From Rana temporaria (taxonomy: Eukaryota; Chordata; Amphibia; Anura; Ranidae): 64,000 nt of DNA. The translations under genes were made by a program, and so were the position numbers. Of the stretch, positions 46,128-53,020 are shown in pieces. The DNA is taken from NCBI RefSeq assembly GCF_905171775.1, contig NC_053499.1, positions 144,212,251 through 144,276,250 of the forward strand, given 5' to 3'. Numbering within the stretch: position 1 is the stretch's first letter; every line of letters starts with the position of its first letter. The notes below the pieces were generated by a model. The model was given only the letters and a program-made list of their open reading frames with translations, was not told the DNA's origin and did not search any database.

Positions 46128-49100
46128 TATCTCTATTTAATTTAGATTACCCAAAAACCATATGGCAACAGTGTATATCTGTGAATAATTTGTTGTGTTT
46201 AGAGGTTACAAAATACCCCCAGCATAAATCTTCATCCCTTTCCTGCACAATTCCCCCCTAAATTCTCCCTTCCGGCAAAAAAATGTCCTTTCCACCCCAA
46301 TCCCCCTTCCACCAGTGCAACCATTAGATCTCAGATAACCGTGGCTCACTCCAGGGGGGCATCCCTTCTCATAGGCTCCTTCTGTTGTGTCAGAGCAGAA
46401 GAGGATCCTAGAGGAAGCTTCCCTCAGCTCTGAAGTGTATTATTGAGACACGCAACCGGCATCTCTCCCCACCGACTGCCTGTCACAGTAATAGAGCGGG
46501 CGATCACTGCATCTGGGTCCCAGGGCAGGAGATGTGAGGCAGGTGCCTTGGATTCCCAGCACTAGCATGCCCCTGCCAGCTACATTAGTCCTGGGACTCC
46601 AGCTCCAGACTTGTGGGATGCCGGGATTTAGTTGAAACCTTGGAATAGCCCCGCAGAATCCGGGGTGGTTGGGAGGTATGTATATAATATTTAACTTGTG
46701 AGCCCATAGCTGAGATTTATACAAAATATATTTCTTGTTCCTTGGCAGATTCCGGATCCCCCGTCTTCTTCTATGAATTTCGGCATCGTCCGTCCTTGTT
46801 TCAGATCAGTAGACCAAAGTGGGTGAAGGCCGATCACGGCGATGAGGTTTTGCTTGTGTTCGGAGTTCCCTTCGTGACACACAGCGCTCTCAATAAATCA
46901 CGTACGTTGGGCTGGAATTTTTTTTTTCAGTAGTCCCCCATCAGGACCTTCGGACTTTGGCTTTATTTTGTTTGGTTTGGAGGGGGGAACAAACTAAAAC
47001 TGTATGACAATCCTATAGAGAGACAATCTGGCAGACTTTTATAAATTTGTTGATTGGGGGGGGGGGGCAGCTTTTGCCATAATCTACAAGAATGCACAGT
47101 ATGCACCTACCTCCTTCTGTGCTGTCATCCGTTGATGACTGGTCAAGACACCACATTCCCAGCCTTCAACAATCACCGCCGCCAAATTCCCAATTCTTCC
47201 AGGTTACGCAGTGATCATCTTCATTTTTTGCAGAAGACACTTTGGTCTCTTGTGCCTAATATTCCTCCCTTCTGGCAATGTTTTATCAATTCCGCTTGAG
47301 TGCCCCCCCCCCCCCCTGGATTCCAATGAAAGGGGTGTTTTTTTTTTTTTTTTTCAAGCATGTGATTAAAAAAGAGGCTCTAATAGGCTTCACTACACTG
47401 CGCCCTGAGTTCACCCACTTGTGTGACTATAGCGAAGTAATTTTCACTATTACCACACTTATCCTCCTCCCAGCCAATCAGGAAGCCCCTATAGGCCAGG
47501 GAGTCTAAGAACTCCCTAGCCAATCGTGTCTCAAGACACACTTCCTGTTCCTGTGCGGCCGGGAGGAGAATGTCCCACTGTGTGCTTGCTGGAGCGGCCC
47601 CGGCTCTTCCTTCGCCCTATTCCATAAGGTAAGGCAGCATTCACAGTGTCTAGTGTCTACCCCCCCCCCCCACACTGAATTAAAACGCAATATACCTCTG
47701 AGATATGACCTCGGATTTTTGGTCGTATTTGTAATATCATTGGTGGAACAGAGGACCAAGATCTGGGACAGTACTGGCAAATCCATGACATTTGACAAGC
47801 ATATGAACGACTCATGGACAGCAAGCTTAATCTGGCTGAAATTAAATTAAATTGTTCTGTTTTCTTTTCTTTTCCAGATACATATCCAGAGGAAGAGAAG
47901 AAACTCAGCAAAACCATGATGAAATACTGGGCCAACTTTGCTAGAACAGGGTAAGCCATGGTGACTCCTCTCCCCATTTGACAAGAAGTTATATCTGCCC
48001 AATGTGAACTCAACAATACAATTCCAACAGAGGACCCAACCCTACACTACTCTGATTCCTCTATATAGATCTTTAGTTATCACTAGAGGGATCACCAGCA
48101 GGAGGAAAGAGGTCCTGATTCTTCTATATAAACCTTTATAGCCGGATTCAGAAAGACTTACGCCGGCGTATCTAATGATACGCCGCGTAAGTCCATGGAT
48201 GCGCCGTCGTATCCATGCGCCGTATTCTTGTACTAAGATACGCCTGAATTTTGGCTTCCTACGACCGACGTAAGTCTCCTACGCCGTCGTATCTTGGGTG
48301 CATATTTACGCTGGCCGCTAGAGGCGCTTCCATTGATTTACGCGTTGAATATGTAAATGAGCGAGATACGCCGATTCACGAACGTACTTGCACCCGTCGC
48401 AGTAAGCTACGCCGTTTACGTAAGGCGTACGTCCGGCGTAAAGATAAACCACCAAAAAGCTGGCCTAAGTCATTTAGGGTATGGACGTCGGAACTGCCGT
48501 CGGATTTTACGTCGTTTACGTAAGTCGTAGGTCAGGGATCTTCAAACTACGGCCCTCCAGCTGTTGCAGAACTACACATCCCATGAGGCATTGTAAAACT
48601 CTGACATTCACAGACATTACTAGGCATGATGGGAATTGTAGTTCCTGAACAACTGGAGGGCCGTAGTTTGAGGACCTCTGTCGTAGGTGAATGGGGCTGG
48701 GCGTAGGTTACGTTCACGTCGTTGCCATTGAGCCGTCGTATCTTAGGGCGTAAATTCGACGTGATTCTGAGCATGCGCGCGAATGCTCCGTTCACACGCC
48801 CATGCATTTACATGGGGTCACGATTCATTTTAATACAACACGCCCACTACCTGCCTACTTTGAATTAGGCGGGCTTACGCCAGCCTATTTACGTTACGCT
48901 GGCGTAAATATAATAGCAAGTGCTTTGTGAATACTCGGCTTGCCTCTCAATGTTACGTCCGCGTAGCGCATATGAGCTGCGCTACGCCCGCTTAAACATA
49001 CGCCGCTCTACGTGAATCTGGCTCTTAGTTATCACTAGAAGGATCACCAGTAGGACAAAAGAGGACTGGATTCCTCTATAATTCAGGGGTGTCCAAACTT

Positions 49101-50352
49101 TTTTCAAAGAGGGCCAGATTTGATGAAGTGAACTTTTGCCTGACATTCTTTGAAAGAGATGAGCTTGGGCGTATTATTTGTATATACCGTATTTATTGGC
49201 GTATAACACACACCTTCACTTTAAGAGGGAAGTTTCAGGATTTTTTTTATTTTAAATAAAGAACTGTGAAGCAAAATAAGGGTCAGTGCCCATCTGTAGC
49301 CTCACAGGTGCCCATCTGCAGATCCACCATTGCCATGAATGTAGCCTCACCATTGCCATGAATGTAGCATCACCATTGCCATGAATGTAGCCTCACCATT
49401 GCCAGGAATGCCCCCACCATTGCCAGGAATGCCCCCACCATTGCCAGGAATGCAATCACCATTGCCAGGAATGCACCCACCATTGCCAGGAATGCCCCCA
49501 CCATTGCCAGGACTGCACTCACCATTGCCAGTAATGCACCCACCGTTACCAGGAATGCCCCCACCATTGCCAGGAATGCACTCACCATTGCCAGGAATGC
49601 ACCCACCATTGCCAGGAATGCACCCACCATTGCCAGGAATGCACTCACGAGCGCCAAAGATTATCTACAGGAAAATTTCCTGTTTACACGGCGACCTCTT
49701 TAATAGAAAGTCCCGCCTCCTTTGATGGACAGAACAGTCGTCCGATGGCAGTGCCGGAGATGGGACTTCCTATTACAGAGGCCGGCCGTAAACAGGAAAT
49801 TATTCTCTGTGTGTGTACGGCGCTCGTTCCGCCTCCTCCCTGTTCTCCAAGGCATATACATCTTTGTGGCCCCGTCACTGGGAGATCGTCGAGAGGCCAC
49901 AAAAGATATATATGTCCAAATAACCAAAACTGAAACACAGGCTGCGATTGGCCCGCGGGCCGGACTTTGGACATGCCTGCTCTATATACTGTGAATATTT
50001 AGTTATCACTAGAGGGATCACCAGTAATAGGAAGGAGGTCCTGATTTCTCTATATAGGGGTCACCAGCAAGTGGCAAACTGGATGTATCATTAGTCTTTT
50101 TCTGCCCTCACTCTTCTATGTTTCAAATTCTTAGTAAAAATATAATTTCCTCCTTGTCTCCACAGTGACCCAAACGGATCCGACATGACTCAGTGGCCAC
50201 AGTACGATGAAGATGAAAATTATCTGCAGATTGATATTCAGCAGAAAGTTTTTCAGAGACTGAAAGAGAAAAAATTCAACTTATTGACTAAAGTTCTTCC
50301 CGAGAAGATCCTGAAGACACTTGCCGAGAAGACACAGAAGATATTGGAGTAG
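24340..50352 (+). CDS. ces2-like: Carboxylesterase 2-like gene B, complete (13 coding exons, 561 aa)
   Basis: Exons: 24340-24400, 28975-29173, 30443-30581, 31973-32106, 32412-32577, 34837-34950, 36121-36216, 37297-37437, 38360-38434, 41204-41351, 46749-46901, 47878-47950 and 50166-50352. They sum to 1686 nt, 561 codons plus TAG, close to CES2 length. Residues 1-20 form a signal peptide; the start ATG has A at -3 and G at +4. Visible elements are Cys88/Cys115 and Cys279/Cys287 (conserved disulfide pairs), the HGGG oxyanion loop at 139-142, nucleophile Ser224 in GESAGG, Glu343 in QEFGW, His454 in ADHGDE, and an N-glycosylation sequon NMS at 275. The protein should hydrolyse esters or acyl-thioesters in the secretory pathway. 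Oddly, it ends KTQKILE, without an HxEL tail, so it may be secreted. Exon 5 carries three codons more than gene C. Exon 9 is short, has a poor polypyrimidine tract (acceptor ...attaaaag) and lies about 40 bp from a Tc1 remnant. I see no disabling mutation. Confidence 0.95.
24655..25625. repeat. Compound minisatellite (gene B intron 1)
   Basis: About 970 bp of alternating units built on gtcaggtaggtcagtg plus either tatgtat or taatggtcagtat. This gives mixed 22- and 27-bp periods. No spacers of unique sequence, so not CRISPR. Confidence 0.9.
25711..27317 (+). mobile_element. Tc1-like transposon, 1.6 kb
   Basis: Inverted termini: left ccggaaagtattcacagtgc... and right ...cgctgtgaatactttccgg followed by aatgcactgta. 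Homology of the ends continues through tgttatgttacagccttat. The right end abuts TA; the left boundary is slightly degenerate (ccatgcatccgg). It encloses a broken transposase gene in gene B intron 1. Confidence 0.9.
26112..27163 (+). pseudogene. Tc1-like transposase, inactivated
   Basis: The N-terminal part (26112-26309) has the paired DNA-binding helices (SVDLRDR, ISAALKVP, RAGRPAKLSD) and ends at an in-frame TAG (26307). The same frame continues to 26633 with the first catalytic Asp in LWSDKTKIELFG. The frame then shifts, and 26630-27163 carries the second Asp in FQQDNVPKHTA and the Glu in SPDLNPTEHLWRDL, ending GASTKY. The Asp-Glu spacing is 30 residues rather than the usual 34. One nonsense codon, one frameshift and small deletions make it dead. 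Confidence 0.9.
27488..27600. mobile_element. hAT terminus fragment
   Basis: Starts CAGGGGTGCCCAACCAGTGG, a Charlie-type hAT end, then ggcccgcggagcc. No matching right end is found before 27738. Confidence 0.45.
27838..28226. mobile_element. MITE with AAGGCCCCTTTAACACGGG ends
   Basis: Left taaggcccctttaacacggg and right cccgtgtgaaagagccctaa are inverse; the core has mirror halves around gatccgc words. Confidence 0.65.
28227..28633. mobile_element. TTCACAC-type MITE
   Basis: Follows directly on the previous element. Mirror halves share cagtgtgaaa and ttttagcg words; it ends ctcagtgtgaaatcagcctt. Contains cccattgatttcaatgggca, as at 9476-9500. Confidence 0.5.
28691..28883. mobile_element. 193-bp MITE, TTAAGCCCCATACACACG ends
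   Basis: Left ttaagccccatacacacgat and right gatcgtgtgtatggggcttt are inverse. A short relative of the 22870-23813 pair. Confidence 0.8.
29283..29769. mobile_element. Palindromic MITE, GTACACACGACCGAACATG type
   Basis: Ends taaggtcccgtacacacgac and cccgtgtgtacaaggcctta. The interior has repeated hairpins (ctgaaactggtcc/ggaccagtttcag) and a central cgcatgcgtcgaatgacttc palindrome. Same family as 51001-51498. Confidence 0.8.
29820..30310. repeat. ~62-bp tandem repeat (gene B intron 2)
   Basis: About eight degenerate units on tgtgctgagttcctgggtct, gtacacctgctgtgcccatt and atgaggggttcccac. The same unit recurs inverted at 43550-44225 in intron 10. Confidence 0.8.
30640..31200. repeat. Unclassified dispersed repeat (gene B intron 3)
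   Basis: Contains ggcttatcggaatctggaag, gggtacattgtacccctacc, cattcaccaaaaa and agtgtcaaaaa, shared in order with 54695-54990 and 61000-61300 and partly with 50800-50905. Class unknown. Confidence 0.55.
31376..31530. repeat. Unclassified repeat end with acgcgtttcgatcc
   Basis: AT-rich sequence followed by cccgacgcgtttcgatccaa and taggacgtctacagggg. It joins directly to half of a palindromic MITE at about 31530. Confidence 0.4.
31530..31720. mobile_element. Right half of an AGGGGTTGTAAAGG MITE
   Basis: Matches the right arm of 13608-14112 (gcattactgtgtggagttac, gaggatttctcagaagaaat, acaacccctttaa) and ends in TTAA at 31717. The left arm is missing. Confidence 0.7.
32610..32800. mobile_element. 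Left end of a CAGGGCCGATCCTAGG hAT element
   Basis: Matches the first ~150 bp of the hAT elements at 36807 and 41503 (cagggccgatcctagggtca, cctgggtgcagaaatattt, ggcaacgactcaa). It begins about 35 bp after the exon 5 donor. The right end is not found. Confidence 0.65.
32925..33545. repeat. 31-bp minisatellite (gene B intron 5)
   Basis: About 20 units of gagactgcagacatgataca followed by ggagatggtca, with variants at gacgatcag and gaaagtcag. Confidence 0.9.
33814..34325. mobile_element. 512-bp palindromic MITE, GAGCCCAGGTTCACACTG ends
   Basis: Left agcccaggttcacactgggt and right acccagtgtgaacctgggct are perfect inverse. The arms are nearly complete mirrors (cgatttgagatgcgattt..., gtgcagcgc) around 34060. 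Confidence 0.85.
34355..34500 (+). pseudogene. Tc1-like transposase scrap
   Basis: Words gtgtggaggaacttgaatg, catcacctgaaccctactg and aacacatttgggatgaattg correspond to the region around the catalytic Glu of the Tc1 family at 18.5 kb (HIWDEL pattern). Too short to be sure. Confidence 0.4.
35057..35800. repeat. 23-bp minisatellite and hAT-like flank (gene B intron 6)
   Basis: 35150-35430 has about 12 units of cagccagtttgccccctcaa plus gtg. The unit resembles cagccactgtgccccatcaa in the hAT at 21618-22788, and the flank (ggaagcctattagtgccttt, ggctctaatcaggcact) resembles 9960-10010. It is probably a related hAT element whose ends I cannot fix. Confidence 0.55.
36230..36705. mobile_element. Mariner-like MITE, ACCTTG ends
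   Basis: Left tgaaaccttggattgcgagt and right aattcaaggttccactgta are imperfect inverse repeats. The right end abuts TA. Related in its termini to 56705-57027. Confidence 0.5.
36807..37236. mobile_element. 430-bp hAT element, TSD GCTCAGGT, 60 bp before exon 8
   Basis: Starts TAGGGCCGATCCTCGGG (first base changed from C) and ends CCTAGGATCAGCCCTG. The perfect duplication GCTCAGGT is at 36799-36806 and 37237-37244. Same family as 41503-43203, without the minisatellite. Confidence 0.85.
37714..38320 (-). mobile_element. 3' half of a Tc1-like element
   Basis: The right terminus (minus orientation) is tacagttctgctcataagtt followed by tacataccc. It carries the C-terminal transposase coding part and is truncated at about 38320, where gene B intron sequence shared with gene A resumes (tttggtaatctatgtgttt), just 40 bp before exon 9. 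Confidence 0.8.
37930..38317 (-). pseudogene. Tc1-like transposase C-terminal fragment
   Basis: Minus-strand frames read KILEEHLHSSANKLRMG, FQHDNDPNHKAKST, then PSQSPDLNIIEPLWGDL, giving the second Asp and the Glu 34 residues apart as in DD34E transposases. A second frame gives DWAALPSEKIKSLIHKY and ends GGNTQY. The N-terminal half is absent and there is a frameshift near 38010-38040. Confidence 0.85.
38587..38942. mobile_element. 356-bp hAT element, TSD CTATAAAG
   Basis: Ends CACAGGTGTCAAAC and (inverted) CAGGGGTGTCAAAC. The perfect 8-bp duplication CTATAAAG is at 38579-38586 and 38943-38950. Contains ggcccgcgggcc, typical of Charlie-like ends. Confidence 0.85.
39357..39882. mobile_element. 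526-bp hAT-like element, TSD ATGTAGGG
   Basis: Ends TAAGGTGACCAGA and (inverted) TAGGGTGACCAGA. The perfect duplication ATGTAGGG is at 39349-39356 and 39883-39890. Confidence 0.8.
39890..40400. other. Gene B intron 9, no exon recognised
   Basis: Contains an A-run at 40049-40064 and a dispersed-looking AT-rich stretch (aagtgtggcgctaagtgagc). I see no coding exon or classed repeat. Confidence 0.35.
40406..41093. mobile_element. Small MITE split by a TTAA MITE
   Basis: Left ggggggagatacaaca, aatctggtgcagctgtgcat and agtaaccaatcagctt are mirrored on the right by agctgattggttactctgca, cagctccaccagatt and agtaaatccccc. The break coincides with the TTAA element at 40481-41006. Confidence 0.75.
40481..41006. 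mobile_element. Palindromic MITE, TTAA-AGCGGAGGTTCACCC ends
   Basis: TTAA at 40481-40484 and 41003-41006. Same family and nearly same sequence as 14609-15134. Confidence 0.85.
41503..43203. mobile_element. hAT element, 1.7 kb, TSD GTCAGGCA, carrying a large minisatellite
   Basis: Ends CAGGGCCGATCCTAGG and CCTAGGATCGGCCCTG are perfect inverse. The perfect duplication GTCAGGCA is at 41495-41502 and 43204-43211. The first ~150 and last ~200 bp match 36807-37236; between them lies the 29-bp array. Confidence 0.9.
41656..42835. repeat. 29-bp minisatellite, about 40 copies
   Basis: The unit is cagcaggtgtcccccatcag followed by agccccctc. Variants tag for cag, aaag for agag, and a few units shorter by 1-8 bp show a higher-order block repeated at about 42000-42300 and 42300-42700. 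Because 29 is not divisible by 3 and the unit lacks stops, three forward frames stay open. Confidence 0.95.
43212..43550. other. Gene B intron 10, no feature recognised
   Basis: Unique-looking sequence between the hAT element and the ~62-bp repeat units; no exon seen. Confidence 0.35.
43550..44225. repeat. Inverted copies of the ~62-bp intron 2 repeat, interrupted
   Basis: Units gggaacccctcataatggg, cacagcaagtgtacacaccc and aggaactcagtgcaggg are the reverse complement of the units at 29820-30310. A MITE (43688-44182) splits the third unit. Confidence 0.75.
43688..44182. mobile_element. Palindromic MITE, TAGGCCCCATACACACC ends
   Basis: Left taggccccatacacaccata and right cgtgtgtatggggcctga are inverse. 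The interior has hairpins of gcggataaatcc type and acgcgtcgtaatgat. Related to the GTGTAC MITE group. Confidence 0.8.
44291..44871. mobile_element. AGGGGTTGTAAAG MITE with (TA)n inside
   Basis: TTAA at 44291-44294 and 44868-44871. Ends ttaaaggggttgtaaagc and ctttacaacccctttaa. A TA/TG microsatellite occupies 44765-44855. Confidence 0.8.
44872..45195. other. Gene B intron 10, AT-rich, no gene
   Basis: Sequence continuing after the next MITE (45673 onward) looks like one unclassified repeat, AT-rich and without an open frame. Confidence 0.3.
45196..45672. mobile_element. Palindromic MITE, TTAA-AGTGGAGGTTCACCC ends
   Basis: TTAA at 45196-45199 and 45669-45672. The arms are near-perfect mirrors over 200 bp (cattctgacatcacatgga, cgttatcacgattttcacc). 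Confidence 0.9.
45673..46740. other. Gene B intron 10 remainder, (TA)n at 46050-46130
   Basis: Holds a TA microsatellite and, near 46660-46680, gttgggaggtatg, which is a right terminus of the CATACCTCCCAAC MITE family. No exon is visible before 46749. Confidence 0.4.
46981..47645. other. Gene B intron 11, no exon
   Basis: Contains G-, C- and T-runs (47055, 47305, 47338) and a stretch with cagccaatcaggaagcccct and ctcaagacacacttcctgtt that looks like a dispersed repeat of unknown class. Confidence 0.35.
48141..49022. mobile_element. TACGCCG-rich MITE, copy 5, carrying a hAT insertion
   Basis: Ends GCCGGATTCAGAAAG and (inverted) GCCAGATTCACGTAG. It has the family core (ggccgctagaggcgcttcc, gattcacgaacgtac, tgagcatgcgcgc). 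It sits inside the intron 12 repeat units and is itself split by 48533-48680. Confidence 0.8.
48533..48680. mobile_element. 148-bp hAT MITE, TSD TCGTAGGT
   Basis: Ends CAGGGATCTTCAAACTACGG and (inverted) CAGAGGTCCTCAAACTACGG. The perfect duplication TCGTAGGT is at 48525-48532 and 48681-48688. The inside has the mirror pair gcagaactaca and tgtagttcctg. Confidence 0.9.
49084..49979. mobile_element. hAT (Charlie-like) element with an inner minisatellite
   Basis: Starts CAGGGGTGTCCAAACTTTTT with aaagagggccagatttgatg, a widely known hAT end, and finishes ggccggactttggacatgcc plus tg. Flanks are ctataatt and ctctatat, an imperfect duplication. It also contains an inverted pair around 49730-49800. 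Confidence 0.7.
49320..49650. repeat. 21-bp minisatellite
   Basis: About 14 units of ccattgccaggaatgcaccc plus a. The period is 7 codons, so frames stay open on both strands without meaning. Confidence 0.9.
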
Positions 50353-50538
50353 GCATGAGAGCACACTGTATAACCTTCCGTATCATCATCCTAGGAAAAC
50401 ATAAATCACCATTCCCAAACCTTTCACCTTAATTTTAATGACACTAAAGACTGATAATTGAGTTCTGGGTGGAGGATGGCAGGTTGACAAATGTTAATTT
50501 TTTTTCTCTGTAATGGTGTTTGCACTTTACAAATGTCC

Positions 50539-50544
50539 AATAAA
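50539..50544 (+). terminator. Polyadenylation signal of gene B
   Basis: An AATAAA lies 187 bp after the gene B stop codon. The 3' UTR before it keeps similarity to that of gene A (shared words near ctgataattgagttctg), supporting a common ancestral 3' end. Confidence 0.6.
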
Positions 50545-51000
50545 ATGCTCTCCCAACTCTGTAAGTCTCGTAGACCAATAATTAAAGCTCCCAATTCTAG
50601 AGGTCGGAAAATGTCAGGTTTCAGCATCAATGCTGATATCGATTTCTCAGCTGAAAACATCTTATTACACCCTCGATTATTTTCAGAACTTTCAGCACCT
50701 GATTTAATCACGTACTGAGTATGCAGCATTGTTTTTTTTTACCGCATTTTTGCAGTAAATTGCATTTTGCATGTTTTTTTCCCGACCTGCTAAGGAGCAG
50801 GTTGGGAAGTCAGATTCGGCCCCCCATGTGAATGGGTACCCATTCACCCCAAAAACATACGTTTTTAATAAAGGACTTGTCAAAAACTGTCTCTTGTCTT
50901 TTGTCACACTACACTACTTTTTTTTTACAATGTATGGGGGGCGAATCTGTGTTAGCGAAATCAGGCTGTATGCAGAGTACACAGACAGATATTGTGTCTC

Positions 51001-51498
51001 TAAGGCCGGGTACTCACGAGCAAACATGTACGGTGAAACCGGTCCGTCGGACCGTTTTCACCGTACATGCCTGCCAGAGGGCTTCTGTACGATGGTTGTA
51101 CTAACCATCGTACAGAAGTCCGCGCGTAAACACTACGCGGGGCGTGTCCGCGTCGTCGCCGCGACGATGACGCGGCGATGACGCGGCGACGTGGGCGGGC
51201 CTGCCATTTAAAGGCTTCCACGCATGCGTCGAAGTCATTCGACGCATGCGAGGGACGGCGGGCGCTCGGACATGTACGGTAGGTCTGTACTGACGACCGT
51301 ACATGTCCGAGCGGGCAGGATTCCAGCGGACGGTTTTAAAACACGTCCAGGAATATTTGCCCGCTGGGAAAAGGCCCGGCGGGCAAATGTTTGCTGGAAT
51401 TCGGCCCGCTCGCGCCTACACACGACCGAACATGTATCCTGAAACTGGCCCGCGGACCAGTTTCAGCATACATGTTTGGTCGTGTGTACGGGGCCTTA
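51001..51498. mobile_element. Palindromic MITE, GTACACACGACCGAACATG type
   Basis: Left taaggccgggtactcacgag and right tcgtgtgtacggggccttat are inverse. The interior hairpins match 29283-29769, including cgcatgcgtcgaagtcattc. Confidence 0.8.
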
Positions 51499-51534
51499 TA
51501 GTAACACATTTTGTCTTAGTGAAATAATCCATCT

Positions 51535-52007
51535 TTAAAGGGGTTGTAAAGGAAAAACATATTTTTCCTAAATAGATTCCTTTACCTCAGTGCAGTCCTC
51601 CTTCACTTACCTCATCCTTTAATTTTGCTTTTAAATGTCCTTATTTCTTCTGAGAAATCCTCACTTCCTGTTCTTCTGTCTGTAACTACACACCGTAATG
51701 CAAGGCTTTCTCCCTGGTGTGGGGGGAGGGGCGAGTAGGAGTGTCAGGACGCCCACTAAAACACAGCTCCTTTCTCTATCTGCAAAGTAGAGAGTGTCCT
51801 GACTTGCCTGCTTGCCCCCTCCCTCCTCAAGGAAGAAGGCCTCGCATTACTGTGTGGAGTTACAGACAGGAGAGCAGGAAGTGAGGATTTCTCAGAAGAA
51901 ATAAGGACATTTAAAAGGAAAATGGAAGGATGAGGTAAGTGAAGGAGGACTGCACTAAGGTAAAGGAAGCTATTTAGGGGGAAAAAATTCCTTTACAACC
52001 CCTTTAA
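51535..52007. mobile_element. Palindromic MITE, TTAA-AGGGGTTGTAAAGG ends
   Basis: TTAA at 51535-51538 and 52004-52007. Same family as 13608-14112. Its right TTAA is also the left TTAA of the next element. Confidence 0.85.
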
Positions 52008-52460
52008 AGGGTTACTAAAGGAATTTTTTTTTTTGCTAAATAGCTTCCTTTACCTTACTGCAGTCCTGGTTTCATGTCCTCAATGTTCGTTTTTGCTTTG
52101 ATGTTGCTGTAAATCCTCTCTGTTCTGGACACTTCCTGGTTGTCTGTTTCCTGATCACCACAGTACTGGGAGATTTCTCACGGTGGTGACTAATCAAGGA
52201 GGTGTGATTACTGTGTGTAAAACGAAACTGGATTGGTGCTGAGGAGTTTTAGACAAAGTATCACTGCCCTCTATTGGCTCTCTGTACATCAGAGAACCAG
52301 CAAACAACAGCAAAAACGAAACTAAACTGCAGGTACATTATATGATTGGTTTTTATCTATTTTTAATCATTTTTAAAAGGAATCAGTTAACTATTATGTC
52401 TCTATACCCTGTAAACAGTCATTTCAGCTAAATTTTTTTTTTCCTTTAGTGACCCTTTAA
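52004..52460. mobile_element. MITE, TTAA-AGGGTTACTAAAGG ends
   Basis: TTAA at 52004-52007 (shared) and 52457-52460. Ends ttaaagggttactaaagg and cctttagtgaccctttaa. Confidence 0.8.
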
Positions 52461-53020
52461 GCCAAAAGGTTCACTCACCATGCATTCGGTTTGCCATTCA
52501 TTCAATAACCAAACATCACCATCTTGTTCTCAGTTCAGTATCGCCGCCATCATTGCTTTTCCCAGCTCCTCACGGCTCCTTTTATTCTCACAAACAGGAA
52601 GTGCTCGCTGTAGCAGCTAATCACCTCCCCCATGGGAGTGGTCATCACAGTATGTCCCCTCCATACATCAAACACAATATAAGGACATCCCTCTAACAGG
52701 ATGTCCTATACAATGAATACAATACATGAAAACAATGAATACAATACATGAATACAATCAATACAACACATGACTACAATACAATCCTGGCTGAAGTCTT
52801 ATGGGCGTGTCCAAGCATTGAATGCATGCATGCTAGTAGCAAACAAAGCCGTACTGCTTTTAAAACATGGACGCCTTCCCTGACTCTGAAAACACTCACA
52901 AGCTCTCATATTACCACTGATAGGAATCCTTACCTTGCTCTATTCCATAGAATAACGCATATTCAGATTATACCATTATTGTAGGTGGAATGGAGGCTAT
53001 CTACAGGCGTGCGCTACAAA
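52461..53020. other. Unclassified intergenic sequence
   Basis: Has a short AT-rich tandem stretch (52712-52775, gaatacaatacatga units) and a CACCTCCCCCATGGG-type segment that could be retrotransposon-derived. No exon seen. Confidence 0.3.

Noticed and set aside
48251..48807. Arginine-rich open frames
   Set aside because: They arise from CpG-rich MITE sequence on either strand and cross the hAT insertion.
49370..49725. Open frames of ~100 codons on both strands
   Set aside because: Generated by the 21-bp minisatellite (7 codons per unit) inside a hAT element.
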